A DNA stretch of 33,776 nt from a virus: positions 1 through 33,776 of the IMG/VR virus record IMGVR_UViG_3300009160_000094; one strand, 5' to 3'. Shown here one piece after another: positions 24,088 through 30,760 of the stretch. The notes under the pieces were generated by a model. It had not been told where the DNA came from, did no database searches, and saw nothing but the letters and a program-made list of their open reading frames with translations. The position numbers and the translations under genes are program-made. Within the stretch, counting starts at the first letter, position 1. Every line of letters begins with the position of its first letter.

Positions 24088-24495
24088 TTAGGTCGTTGGG
24101 GTTAATACAATAAAATCACCTGTACTATCTTGGTAGTTACTTAGATACCATGTATATGTGTTCCCACTAAAATCAGTGGCCAATCTCTTGGTCAATTTGG
24201 CAATGGCAATTGATCCTGCTGAGGGTGTGTATCCTGGTGTAGGTGTTTTTGCTGTATCTGTAGAACCGGTGATTAAAATATCACCATCACTGACCACACT
24301 TGCAGCTAATACACCAGTTTGAAATGTTGTGCCATCTCTTGAAACAACATAAGTTTTTGCACCACGTTGTTTAACAATCCAATAACCATTATTAGATATA
24401 CCGTTAAACCTGCCTGCTACTCTAATACCTGCATCACCTGTGAATGTGCCAATTACCTTGACACCGTTAATATCTTTACTTAGTGGACGTCCCAT
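24088..24495 (-). CDS. Small structural protein, MGRPL N-terminus (135 aa)
   Basis: The protein begins MGRPLSKDINGVKVIGTF. Short proteins starting MGRPL are frequent among T4-like marine phage structural genes (recollection, not a search). The body is beta-rich with GYWIVKQRGAKTYVVSRDG and ends in FIVLTPTT. A clear AAAAGGAG ribosome binding site precedes ATG 24495, and a T4-type late promoter with a structured ~60-base leader lies upstream. It is the first gene of the fibre module, followed at one base by the 360-aa gene. No enzyme motif is seen. Confidence 0.65.
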   Translation of the reverse strand: MGRPLSKDINGVKVIGTFTGDAGIRVAGRFNGISNNGYWIVKQRGAKTYVVSRDGTTFQTGVLAASVVSDGDILITGSTDTAKTPTPGYTPSAGSIAIAKLTKRLATDFSGNTYTWYLSNYQDSTGDFIVLTPTT

Positions 24496-24519
24496 TTTTT
24501 TCTCCTTTTAATGGCGTTC

Positions 24520-24542
24520 TAGGCCTACGGGGCGGGAACCCC
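24520..24542. other. GC-rich structured leader
   Basis: The leader of the 135-aa gene contains the palindrome TAGGCCTA (24520-24527) followed by GGGG, six bases, CCCC (24529-24542). It is conspicuously GC-rich against AT-rich surroundings. There is no T-tract after it on the minus strand, so it is not a typical terminator. Confidence 0.45.
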
Positions 24543-24550
24543 ATAATTAT

Positions 24551-24580
24551 CTAGACAAATTATTTATCAATACTGTCTAG
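24551..24580. other. Inverted repeat flanking a late promoter
   Basis: CTAGACA (24551-24557) and TGTCTAG (24574-24580) are exact reverse complements 16 bases apart. The spacer holds the late promoter octamer. It could be a regulatory site or chance. Confidence 0.4.
24561..24568 (-). promoter_or_regulatory. T4-type late promoter of the fibre module
   Basis: The minus strand reads TTGATAAATAA, identical over 11 bases to the element at 22073-22080. It overlaps the TGA stop of the glycosyltransferase gene. The predicted start near 24555 gives a ~60-base leader before ATG 24495. Confidence 0.65.
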
Positions 24581-25247
24581 TTAGATGCTTGCCGTCTGTA
24601 TGATATATTGTGGGAGGATGACCCATTGGGCCGTACATAGCACCGCGAATTGGGCTGGCTGTTAAAAATTCTTCCAAACCATAAGCGCCGCTAAATCTTA
24701 CATAATGTGTATGACGTGCTGCCTCATCTCGCCAGCGTTTTCTATTAATAATATGAGGATTGTTGCTGACACAATCGGTTGTGCAAAAATCAAAAACTTT
24801 TCCTTTAACTTCTACCACATTCAAATCCATGCCTCTAGATGCTATTATGTCATCTTGATTGCCTTCTTCTTTTCTATTGAATCTTAAATGTAAAATGTCG
24901 TCTTTACGCATACCATCTACAATTTGTGGCAAAGTATGTTTGATATTTTTAGCAAGAAAATCCCAGTCATGCTCTAACATAAACAAAAATTCAGCATTAC
25001 TAGTATTAACAGCCATATGATATCCATGACTCATTCCACCAACTTCATGATTAACAATGGGGAATATTTTTTTTAAATTATTAATATATTCTTCTGATGC
25101 TTCTACATTGGGATTACGATCACACCAAACTGTGGTTTTTACCTTATATTTGAAAGTATCTATAAAGGACTTATAGGTATTTTCAATATGAGTAGTTGAT
25201 GGTGCATGTACTGTGGAATTAGTAAAAATATGTAGTTCAATTATCAT
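24567..25247 (-). CDS. GT-A-like glycosyltransferase (226 aa)
   Basis: The N-terminus (MIIELHIFTNS) and the order of strands fit a small GT-A (family 2-like) glycosyltransferase. EHDWDF at residues 92-97 sits where a metal- and nucleotide-sugar-binding DxD-type motif is expected, after SNAEFLFML. The protein also has FDFCTTDCVSNNPHIINRKR and, near the C-terminus, SGAYGLEEFLT. It would transfer a sugar from a nucleotide donor to an unknown acceptor, perhaps a virion protein or host surface glycan (inference). It has a late-promoter octamer placed so close to the ATG that a leaderless mRNA is predicted, and no ribosome binding site. It lies between the capsid and fibre genes. Confidence 0.65.
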   Translation of the reverse strand: MIIELHIFTNSTVHAPSTTHIENTYKSFIDTFKYKVKTTVWCDRNPNVEASEEYINNLKKIFPIVNHEVGGMSHGYHMAVNTSNAEFLFMLEHDWDFLAKNIKHTLPQIVDGMRKDDILHLRFNRKEEGNQDDIIASRGMDLNVVEVKGKVFDFCTTDCVSNNPHIINRKRWRDEAARHTHYVRFSGAYGLEEFLTASPIRGAMYGPMGHPPTIYHTDGKHLTRQY

Positions 25248-25252
25248 GCACT

Positions 25253-25260
25253 TATTTATT
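25253..25260 (-). promoter_or_regulatory. Late promoter, predicted leaderless start
   Basis: The minus strand reads AATAAATA, then AGTGC, then ATG. If transcription starts six bases after the octamer, as in T4 late promoters, the first mRNA base is the A of the start codon. No ribosome binding site is present. Confidence 0.6.
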
Positions 25261-25267
25261 CAGTCAT

Positions 25268-25297
25268 AAAAAAGGCACTACGAATAGTGCCTTTTAA
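25268..25297 (-). terminator. Strong rho-independent terminator after gp23
   Basis: On the minus strand an 11-bp perfect stem (AAAAGGCACTA / TAGTGCCTTTT) with a TTCG loop is followed by a T-run. This is a classic UUCG-loop terminator, 25 bases after the capsid gene stop. The plus strand also has Ts after the stem, so it could work in both directions. Confidence 0.9.
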
Positions 25298-25321
25298 AAG
25301 TCGCTCATTGACTAATACAGA

Positions 25322-26500
25322 TTAGCTGAACTTAACGTTACCGCTATTAATACCTACTTTGCCTAGGTAGTCTGCTGCATTACCAAGAGAACTTGCTGTG
25401 TTGGAAAGTTCAACATATCCGTAACGTGTCATAAAGCTTACGACTGGTTCGAATGTTGTTGGATCTAGTACAACACCACTGCTCATCAATGGAATGTATG
25501 GGCAATAGAATGCTGCTGCATCACTTTCACTTGTACCTTTGTATCCAATAAGGATATCAGCGGTATCTTGAGCATATGTGTTAACATAAATCTTCATTGC
25601 GCCGTTTAGTGTACCAACAAACTTGGTGTTTGTTGGAGCTTCGAATGTACCTTCAGTGGTACGTGCAAAAGCTGATGTTGTTGCGCTTTGTAGAATTGTT
25701 AGTGTAAATGGACTTACAACTGCCCAGTTACCAGCGCCACGACGTGTACGCTGTGCAATGATGTTTGCAACACGATTGATTTGAACTGCTAGAGCAGCAT
25801 GTTCGTCACCAACGAATGTGGCTGTACCACTGACCTGTGCTTGGTTATATGTCAACGCTGCTGTACCTGCCAAGCTGTTTAGGCTTGCTAGGATCTCTTG
25901 GTCAATCTCAGCAGTAATTTCTTGTGCTAGAGCTGCCATGATTTCAGCTTCGATATCAATACCTTGCTGTGCTTGTGCGTCTTGAGCTGCCTCAAATGTC
26001 CAACGAGCTGATAGCTTACGTGTCTTAGCTTCAACTGTTTGCTTGAGGATTTGAATGCTCATACGCTTTCCAGCTACGCCTTCAAGAGCTGCTGTACTTG
26101 CAGCCTTACCAGTGTTAGCACCGGAATACTGCTCAGCAATCTTGAATGGGCTTAGTGCCTCTTCACCTGCTGTTACACCAACAACGTCGCCATTGGCATT
26201 GACGCTGTCGCTATAACGAACACGTAGAGTATGGATTTGACCAACTGGTCCAGTCATTGGTTGTACGCCTAGTAACTCGTTAGCAATAACGGTTGGCATA
26301 ACACGACGGATTACTGGAAGAATCACGCGGTTTAAAGTTGCTACGTTGCCGGCAGAGGTACCACCAGCTGTTGCGCTCTCTGCCAAATACTTACGTGTAT
26401 TTTCTAAAGTAACACCCATCACTGATTTCTTTGTACCTTGAAGACCTTCTAGTAGGGCCTCTTTGGTCTCCTGCCAACGACTTGTTAGTAGTTGTGACAT
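25322..26500 (-). CDS. 23: Major capsid protein gp23
   Basis: This is the shell subunit of the head, with the HK97-type fold. Recognisable gp23 blocks in order: NRVILPVIRRVMPTVIANEL, then QPMTGPVGQIHTLRVRYSD, then WTFEAAQDAQAQQGIDIEAE with ITAEIDQEIL, then INRVANIIAQRTRRGAGNW, then VGTLNGAMKIYVNTYA, and FYCPYIPLMSSGVVLDPTTF with MTRYG. At 392 residues it is much shorter than T4 gp23 (521). The N-terminal ~41 residues look like the propeptide; L39-A40-E41 followed by SATAGG fits the gp21 rule (hydrophobic-x-E). A good AAGGAG ribosome binding site precedes ATG 26500. It follows gp22 by 16 bases and is closed by a strong terminator. Confidence 0.95.
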   Translation of the reverse strand: MSQLLTSRWQETKEALLEGLQGTKKSVMGVTLENTRKYLAESATAGGTSAGNVATLNRVILPVIRRVMPTVIANELLGVQPMTGPVGQIHTLRVRYSDSVNANGDVVGVTAGEEALSPFKIAEQYSGANTGKAASTAALEGVAGKRMSIQILKQTVEAKTRKLSARWTFEAAQDAQAQQGIDIEAEIMAALAQEITAEIDQEILASLNSLAGTAALTYNQAQVSGTATFVGDEHAALAVQINRVANIIAQRTRRGAGNWAVVSPFTLTILQSATTSAFARTTEGTFEAPTNTKFVGTLNGAMKIYVNTYAQDTADILIGYKGTSESDAAAFYCPYIPLMSSGVVLDPTTFEPVVSFMTRYGYVELSNTASSLGNAADYLGKVGINSGNVKFS

Positions 26501-26516
26501 TATATAATCTCCTTAA

Positions 26517-27614
26517 TTATAGTCCAGCCAGGCGACGGATATCAACGATGTTACTATCGGGCTCGCTGCTGATTGTTGTTGTTTCTTTGGTAAACTTGTT
26601 ACCGGTAATTTCTTTTGCCTCTACAAGTGCCTGTCTTTTCTTTGGAGCACCGCCACCGTCGATAACGGTTGGCAAATACTTGTTAAAACTTTCATTCAAT
26701 CTCTGAGTTTGAACAGTTTCCAAAAGCTCGCTCATAATTCCCTTTTGTTCTGAGTTCAATGGAGCCAATAGCTCACTCATGATTGCCTTTCTTTGAATAT
26801 TTTCTCTTAGTACACGAATTTCTGTCTGTTTGCTTTCAATGACCTTTTGAGCCTTTGATAGTACAGTATGTGCTTCAGCGATCTCATAGTCCTTTTTATT
26901 AACGACTTTGAGTAATTTACTTGTTTCTGATTTCTCATTCAAGTAACTAGCTTGATATTCATTACTAAACGCTTCAAATATTCTACGTCCAAAATCTGCC
27001 CTTCTTGCTGATTCAATGTCTTCTTTTAGCTGCACTAATTCTTTATTCAAGTTATTAGTAACTAACCCTTCAACCATTACAGCAGCACGTTTGACAAACT
27101 GTTTCTTCATCTGACCTAATGCAGCACGACCTTCCTTGATCAACTTGACCTTGGTAGCTGCTAGATCTTTCTTATCTGCATAAAATTCCGCAATTTCATT
27201 AGCAAGTGCTTCTACTACAAATTCTTCTAATTTAAAGAACTTACTGGCCATAGCTTTTTGGTCTTCATGCAATTCTTTGACTTCGCCAGCTAAACTTCTA
27301 AGAACGAATTCTTTTAATTTTTTACTGTCTTGTTTCATCTTAACTGCATACTTGGCCTTAGCTTCAATAAGTTGGGCACGATCTTCAGCAAACTCAGCAA
27401 TTTCAGGAGCCAACTGATCACCGATCATACGATCGATTGCTTCGATCATGACTTGACGGTCATGGTCATAGCGTTGACTAAATTCTTCTCTAAGTTGTTG
27501 AGTCACTTGTTCACGGTTCTCGGCAATGCGAGCCTCCCATGCTTCCTCAATTTGTACTCTTACACTCTCACTAACCACATTGTTTTCAAATAAGCCTTTC
27601 AATACGTCCAACAT
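26517..27614 (-). CDS. 22: Prohead scaffold protein gp22
   Basis: A 365-residue, almost wholly helical, charged protein with long coiled-coil stretches (for example IAENREQVTQQLREEFSQRY and LIEAKAKYAVKMKQDSKKLK). This is typical of the main internal scaffold of T4-like heads, which is cut up by the gp21 protease and leaves the head. T4 gp22 is 269 residues, so this is a longer version. The end (ETTTISSEPDSNIVDIRRLAGL minus its first residues) is a conserved-looking tail likely contacting the shell. The ATG at 27614 has AAAAGGAG upstream. Its place between gp21 and gp23 matches T4. Confidence 0.9.
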   Translation of the reverse strand: MLDVLKGLFENNVVSESVRVQIEEAWEARIAENREQVTQQLREEFSQRYDHDRQVMIEAIDRMIGDQLAPEIAEFAEDRAQLIEAKAKYAVKMKQDSKKLKEFVLRSLAGEVKELHEDQKAMASKFFKLEEFVVEALANEIAEFYADKKDLAATKVKLIKEGRAALGQMKKQFVKRAAVMVEGLVTNNLNKELVQLKEDIESARRADFGRRIFEAFSNEYQASYLNEKSETSKLLKVVNKKDYEIAEAHTVLSKAQKVIESKQTEIRVLRENIQRKAIMSELLAPLNSEQKGIMSELLETVQTQRLNESFNKYLPTVIDGGGAPKKRQALVEAKEITGNKFTKETTTISSEPDSNIVDIRRLAGL

Positions 27615-27626
27615 GTGATTCTCCTT

Positions 27627-28253
27627 TTATTGGAGTTTGCTTATTATTTTTAATAAGCTCTCTTTGATGTATTTTTGTGCTTTTGGATCACCCTTGACCT
27701 CTTTCGCTATGCGTAAAGCATTATGGCCACCTCTAGCGTTCATGATATGTTCATAAATTGGTGTGGGATATGCTCCAGGAGCACTAGGTTGAGCCACCAC
27801 ATCTACTGTGATAATCTCAAAATCGCTGACTTTGCCAGTTCCATCACCGCTGACATTGCCAGAACCTCTGCTTGATACTCCCAACTTGACTCCACTTTCC
27901 AACATAGTACGCACTAGTTGGCCCATGGGTGTTGGCAATATCTTGAATTTTCCATAACCATTTGGACCGTCCATCCACATTTCAGTAATCATGTGTGACA
28001 CACGGTCCAAATTGATCTTTAAGTCATCTGGATGATCTACTTCGCCCAAAACGCTATATCCGCCTGTAATTTGATCATTCAAAGTTTTGACAGCTCTTTC
28101 AATTTCATCTACAGGATATACTCTCTGGTTGGCATTTTTGATGCCGCCTTGAATGCAGATACCCTTCATGTAAAGGTTTTTGCCGTCTTGGCCGTCAGAT
28201 TCGACCACCATACGGGCTTGGTCGAAACTGAGATTTTCACGTAAGTAGTTCAT
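27627..28253 (-). CDS. 21: Prohead core protease gp21
   Basis: A serine protease of the T4 gp21 family (peptidase S77) that matures the prohead by cutting scaffold, capsid and core proteins. His74 lies in GEVDHPDD and Ser127/Ser128 in KLGVSSRGSG, the expected catalytic pair; Asp151 in FEIITVDVVAQPSAPGA is a conserved acidic residue. The N-terminus has GICIQGGIKNANQRVYP, a hallmark of the family. At 208 residues it is close to T4 gp21 (212). The gene starts 8 bases after the acidic core gene with only a weak ribosome binding site (AAAGATAG), so coupling to the upstream gene is likely. Confidence 0.93.
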   Translation of the reverse strand: MNYLRENLSFDQARMVVESDGQDGKNLYMKGICIQGGIKNANQRVYPVDEIERAVKTLNDQITGGYSVLGEVDHPDDLKINLDRVSHMITEMWMDGPNGYGKFKILPTPMGQLVRTMLESGVKLGVSSRGSGNVSGDGTGKVSDFEIITVDVVAQPSAPGAYPTPIYEHIMNARGGHNALRIAKEVKGDPKAQKYIKESLLKIISKLQ

Positions 28254-28261
28254 CTATCTTT

Positions 28262-29215
28262 TTACTTTGCTCTTCCTGGAGCGCCATTGATTGGACTGTC
28301 AGCACTTCTGTCACCATTGTCACCTGTGCTCTTCTTCTCAGCCCCGTGTCCTGGCTCTTTCTTCTTAAATGCTGTTTTACCAGCTTTTCCACCTGGAACA
28401 TTAATATTTCCGCCATCTTGTAGCTGTGGCTTACCACCTTTGAATACTCCAGTGCCTTTCAATTGTCCTTGATTAGCAAATGTTGGAGTTTCTGTACCGC
28501 CTTGATTTAAATTCTTAGCTGTACCGCCCATGTCATTCTTACCAGCTACGATTGACTTGGTGTTTACACCGTCGTCGCCCATTTTACCAAAGCTAGTATA
28601 GTCTTTGCCACCGCCAACTTTTTCTACATATTCACGAATAAAGTCTTCGTCAGTCTTTTCATCATCTTCGTCTTCGTCATCTTCATCACGCTTCTCGAAG
28701 TACATGCTTTCTTCTTCGCCTTCTTCCTCTTCTTCTTCACCACCAAAGTCGTCGCCGCCCATGTCGTCGCCGCCTTCCTCGCCTTCTTCACCGCCCATTA
28801 GGCTTTCAAACTCATCCTTAAGGGCCTCTAATTCTGCTTCTAGGTCGTCTAAACGATCACCTAGTTCTTCTTCACCGCCCATGCCCATTTCGTCATCGCC
28901 GCCAAACTCATCATCGCCCATGTCGCCCATGTCATCGCCGCCCATGTCATCATCAGATTCAACATCACCTAACATGTCGTCAGCTTCGTCACCGCCCATG
29001 GCTTCCTCTGGACTCATGCCTACGTCCATATCTTCTTCAGGCTCCATTTCCATGCTTTCTTCTGTTTCTTCTTCTTCAAAATCATCGGCTAATAGGTTCT
29101 CATAAATCTCACGGGATTTAGCTACTACGATGTCATGAAATAATTCTCGTGCTTTGGCCTCATTGTCATTGATAAGGTGCTCAAGCATCTGCTCGAATTT
29201 TGAACGATCTGTCAT
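28262..29215 (-). CDS. Acidic prohead core-like protein (317 aa)
   Basis: The N-terminal ~45 residues (FEQMLEHLINDNEAKARELF, then DIVVAKSREIYENLL) form a helix conserved in the protein upstream of gp21 in T4-like marine phages. Residues ~46-195 are extremely rich in D, E, G and M, including repeated MGGDD blocks and runs of E. The last ~120 residues are Gly- and Lys-rich. Position between gp20 and gp21 is that of T4 genes 67 and 68, the prohead core proteins, but the protein is far longer than gp67 (80 aa), so it is called only core-like. A TATAGGAG ribosome binding site precedes ATG 29215, with a late-promoter-like element upstream. Confidence 0.75.
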   Translation of the reverse strand: MTDRSKFEQMLEHLINDNEAKARELFHDIVVAKSREIYENLLADDFEEEETEESMEMEPEEDMDVGMSPEEAMGGDEADDMLGDVESDDDMGGDDMGDMGDDEFGGDDEMGMGGEEELGDRLDDLEAELEALKDEFESLMGGEEGEEGGDDMGGDDFGGEEEEEEGEEESMYFEKRDEDDEDEDDEKTDEDFIREYVEKVGGGKDYTSFGKMGDDGVNTKSIVAGKNDMGGTAKNLNQGGTETPTFANQGQLKGTGVFKGGKPQLQDGGNINVPGGKAGKTAFKKKEPGHGAEKKSTGDNGDRSADSPINGAPGRAK

Positions 29216-29248
29216 TTTGTTCTCCTATAGGTAATGAGCTGTCAAGTA

Positions 29249-29256
29249 TATTTACA
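29249..29256 (-). promoter_or_regulatory. Possible late promoter of the core/gp21/22/23 unit
   Basis: The minus strand reads TGTAAATA, two bases from TATAAATA. The predicted start near 29243 leaves a 28-base leader with a good ribosome binding site. The element overlaps an inverted repeat (TTTACA, six bases, TGTAAA, 29251-29268). Confidence 0.45.
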
Positions 29257-29291
29257 TATAACTGTAAAAATTGGTTGATAATGATGTGATT

Positions 29292-29879
29292 TTAACGTAT
29301 TTTTTCCCAGCTGGACATTATGTCCCTAAAATCATTAAAAAATAGTCGTTTATAATTATCATAACGCCAAGGTGGATCAAAAAAAGTCTCCACATTGACT
29401 CTATAATATTTTACTGTGCTGTTGTCTTTTATTATTTTTTCAGTTTGTCTAAGCCAATTACCATGGTAGGTAGCTGGGTCTGAACTCTTTTTATAATTGT
29501 TTGTGTTGGCATAGACATTATTGATTTTGCCTTTGAGACCTTCATAATCAAAACCAAAAATATAGACCTCATCAGGTCTATGACTAGTAGCTAGATTTAA
29601 TGCTGTTGGGCCACTGCTCCAACCTAAATTAGGTTCAAAGTAATTAAATTTTTCGTAATTTTTGTAATTAGGGATATAATTAGTCCATACTTGATTAGTC
29701 AATTGATACTTACTTTCATTTATTTCATTGACCATCTTACTGTCCACAGCCACAAGATAATCTGGACTAAAATCTCTGTAAACTGCATTACAGGCGTAGA
29801 TTAGTCCATATGGCTTAACTTCATCAAATCCCATGTTAAGTCGTGTTCGACCATTGCCAAACACGAAACTTCTTTTCAT
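29292..29879 (-). CDS. DUF115/sialyltransferase-like protein (195 aa)
   Basis: The N-terminus (FVFGNGRTR, residues 7-13 region) is a glycine-rich loop, followed by YACN (28-31) and PDYLVAVD (39-46). Then come SGPTALNLA (89-97) and EVYIFGFDY (104-112). This order is that of DUF115 and sialyltransferase-like proteins that bind nucleotide sugars. The C-terminal part has YHGNWLRQTEKI and FFDPPWRY. The start ATG overlaps the stop of the upstream methyltransferase (ATGA), so the pair is translated together. It may glycosylate a virion protein or a host surface sugar (inference). It is nested inside the head operon, an unusual place for a sugar enzyme in T4. Confidence 0.6.
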   Translation of the reverse strand: MKRSFVFGNGRTRLNMGFDEVKPYGLIYACNAVYRDFSPDYLVAVDSKMVNEINESKYQLTNQVWTNYIPNYKNYEKFNYFEPNLGWSSGPTALNLATSHRPDEVYIFGFDYEGLKGKINNVYANTNNYKKSSDPATYHGNWLRQTEKIIKDNSTVKYYRVNVETFFDPPWRYDNYKRLFFNDFRDIMSSWEKIR

Positions 29880-30478
29880 AGAGGCTTACGTCTGCACATC
29901 CAAACAACAGACTGGAATTCATCTTGCATATAAGGCTCACACTTATTTCTATCCAATGCTTCCTTTACGTCTGCAAAAGTGATTTCACACCATAACCATT
30001 CATTAGGAGTAATGTATTTTTCAAAGTACTCCTTACTCTCACTATAATCATGTGCCATGATAAAATCGCCTGGCTTGAGCAGGTCTGCTAGCAAATTGAC
30101 TTCGTTGATTTTGTTACCGCCATCACACATCAATACAGTAGTACCTAGACTTTGAATAGCATTTTTAATTTCTTCGTAATTACTGGCTCTAATACTACCG
30201 TAATCATCACTGAACAAATTACAACAACGTACATTAATTCCAGAGTCTCTTAATTGCTGATATTGTCCTAAATTAATTATATCATAAGTGGTATAACTAA
30301 ATTGGTAATTTAATTTTTTTAAAACATCATTATATAGAGCCATAGCTGCGCCGCCATGACCAGTACCAATTTCCACAATATTTACTGGCTTTACTTGAGA
30401 GAAAAATTTTTCAAAAACAGAAAGAAAATTCCTGTGCTGCTGGCCAATCATGCCATATAAACTGAGATTCCAATCCAT
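29876..30478 (-). CDS. SAM-dependent methyltransferase / CmcI-like (200 aa)
   Basis: NIVEIGTGHGGAAMAL (residues 33-48) is the glycine-rich motif I of class I methyltransferases; YDI (65-67) fits the acidic end of strand 2, LMCDGGNK (116-123) is the motif IV region, and PGDFIMAHDY (136-145) follows. The DGGNK and HDY blocks resemble cephalosporin hydroxylase-like (CmcI) and Methyltransf_24 proteins, which often act on sugars or small molecules. An AAAGGA ribosome binding site precedes ATG 30478. It overlaps the DUF115-like gene by four bases, so the two probably modify the same substrate. The substrate is unknown. Confidence 0.7.
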   Translation of the reverse strand: MDWNLSLYGMIGQQHRNFLSVFEKFFSQVKPVNIVEIGTGHGGAAMALYNDVLKKLNYQFSYTTYDIINLGQYQQLRDSGINVRCCNLFSDDYGSIRASNYEEIKNAIQSLGTTVLMCDGGNKINEVNLLADLLKPGDFIMAHDYSESKEYFEKYITPNEWLWCEITFADVKEALDRNKCEPYMQDEFQSVVWMCRRKPL

Positions 30479-30504
30479 AACTAATCCTTTAATAAGTTAA
30501 TAAT

Positions 30505-30747
30505 TTAAGCTGCTGGGGCAGCAGGTTCGGCCCCATACATACTTTGAACAAATGTAAGTTCTTCTTCCATTTCTAAAATATGCGCTTCCGAGCCTTTCCT
30601 TAAATCATTTATCTGTTTTAAAGTGAGTCTAGTTTTTCTTGTGTCACTACGTAAAAGTTCTTCAACATCTCGTGCTGAATCAAACCTAAAGTCGTTGCCA
30701 ACTTTTTGTGTTTCAGGATTGAGGTAGAATAACTCTCTTAGGATCAT
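30505..30747 (-). CDS. Portal-adjacent conserved protein (80 aa)
   Basis: A helical 80-residue protein: MILRELFYLNPETQKVGND, then SDTRKTRLTLKQINDLRKGS, then EELTFVQSMYG and an Ala/Pro tail. The block DTRKTRLTLKQIN recurs in small proteins next to gp20 in T4-like marine phages (recollection, not a search). The length equals T4 gp67 (80 aa) but the protein is not acidic, so homology is not claimed. There is no ribosome binding site; a late promoter octamer sits exactly five bases before the ATG, predicting a leaderless mRNA. It may assist portal or prohead assembly. Confidence 0.7.
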   Translation of the reverse strand: MILRELFYLNPETQKVGNDFRFDSARDVEELLRSDTRKTRLTLKQINDLRKGSEAHILEMEEELTFVQSMYGAEPAAPAA

Positions 30748-30752
30748 ATATC

Positions 30753-30760
30753 TATTTATT
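30753..30760 (-). promoter_or_regulatory. Late promoter, predicted leaderless start
   Basis: The minus strand reads AATAAATA, then GATAT, then ATG. The arrangement is identical in spacing to that before the glycosyltransferase at 25247. The octamer overlaps the TAA stop of the portal gene. Confidence 0.6.

Noticed and set aside
24529-24542. GGGG/CCCC hairpin as a terminator
   Set aside because: The stem is only four base pairs, no T-run follows on the minus strand, and it lies between a promoter and its gene.
28237-28437. Minus-strand 66-codon frame at the end of the core-like gene
   Set aside because: It overlaps the core-like gene and the start of gp21 in another frame with no recognisable features.
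28605-29105. Plus-strand 166-codon frame rich in Ser and Pro
   Set aside because: It is the antisense of the D/E/G/M-rich tract of the core-like protein; the composition is fully explained by that, and it has no domain pattern.
29876-30747. Calling the 80-aa gene T4 gp67
   Set aside because: The length matches, but gp67 is strongly acidic and this protein is not; the better gp67/68-position candidate is the acidic 317-aa protein.
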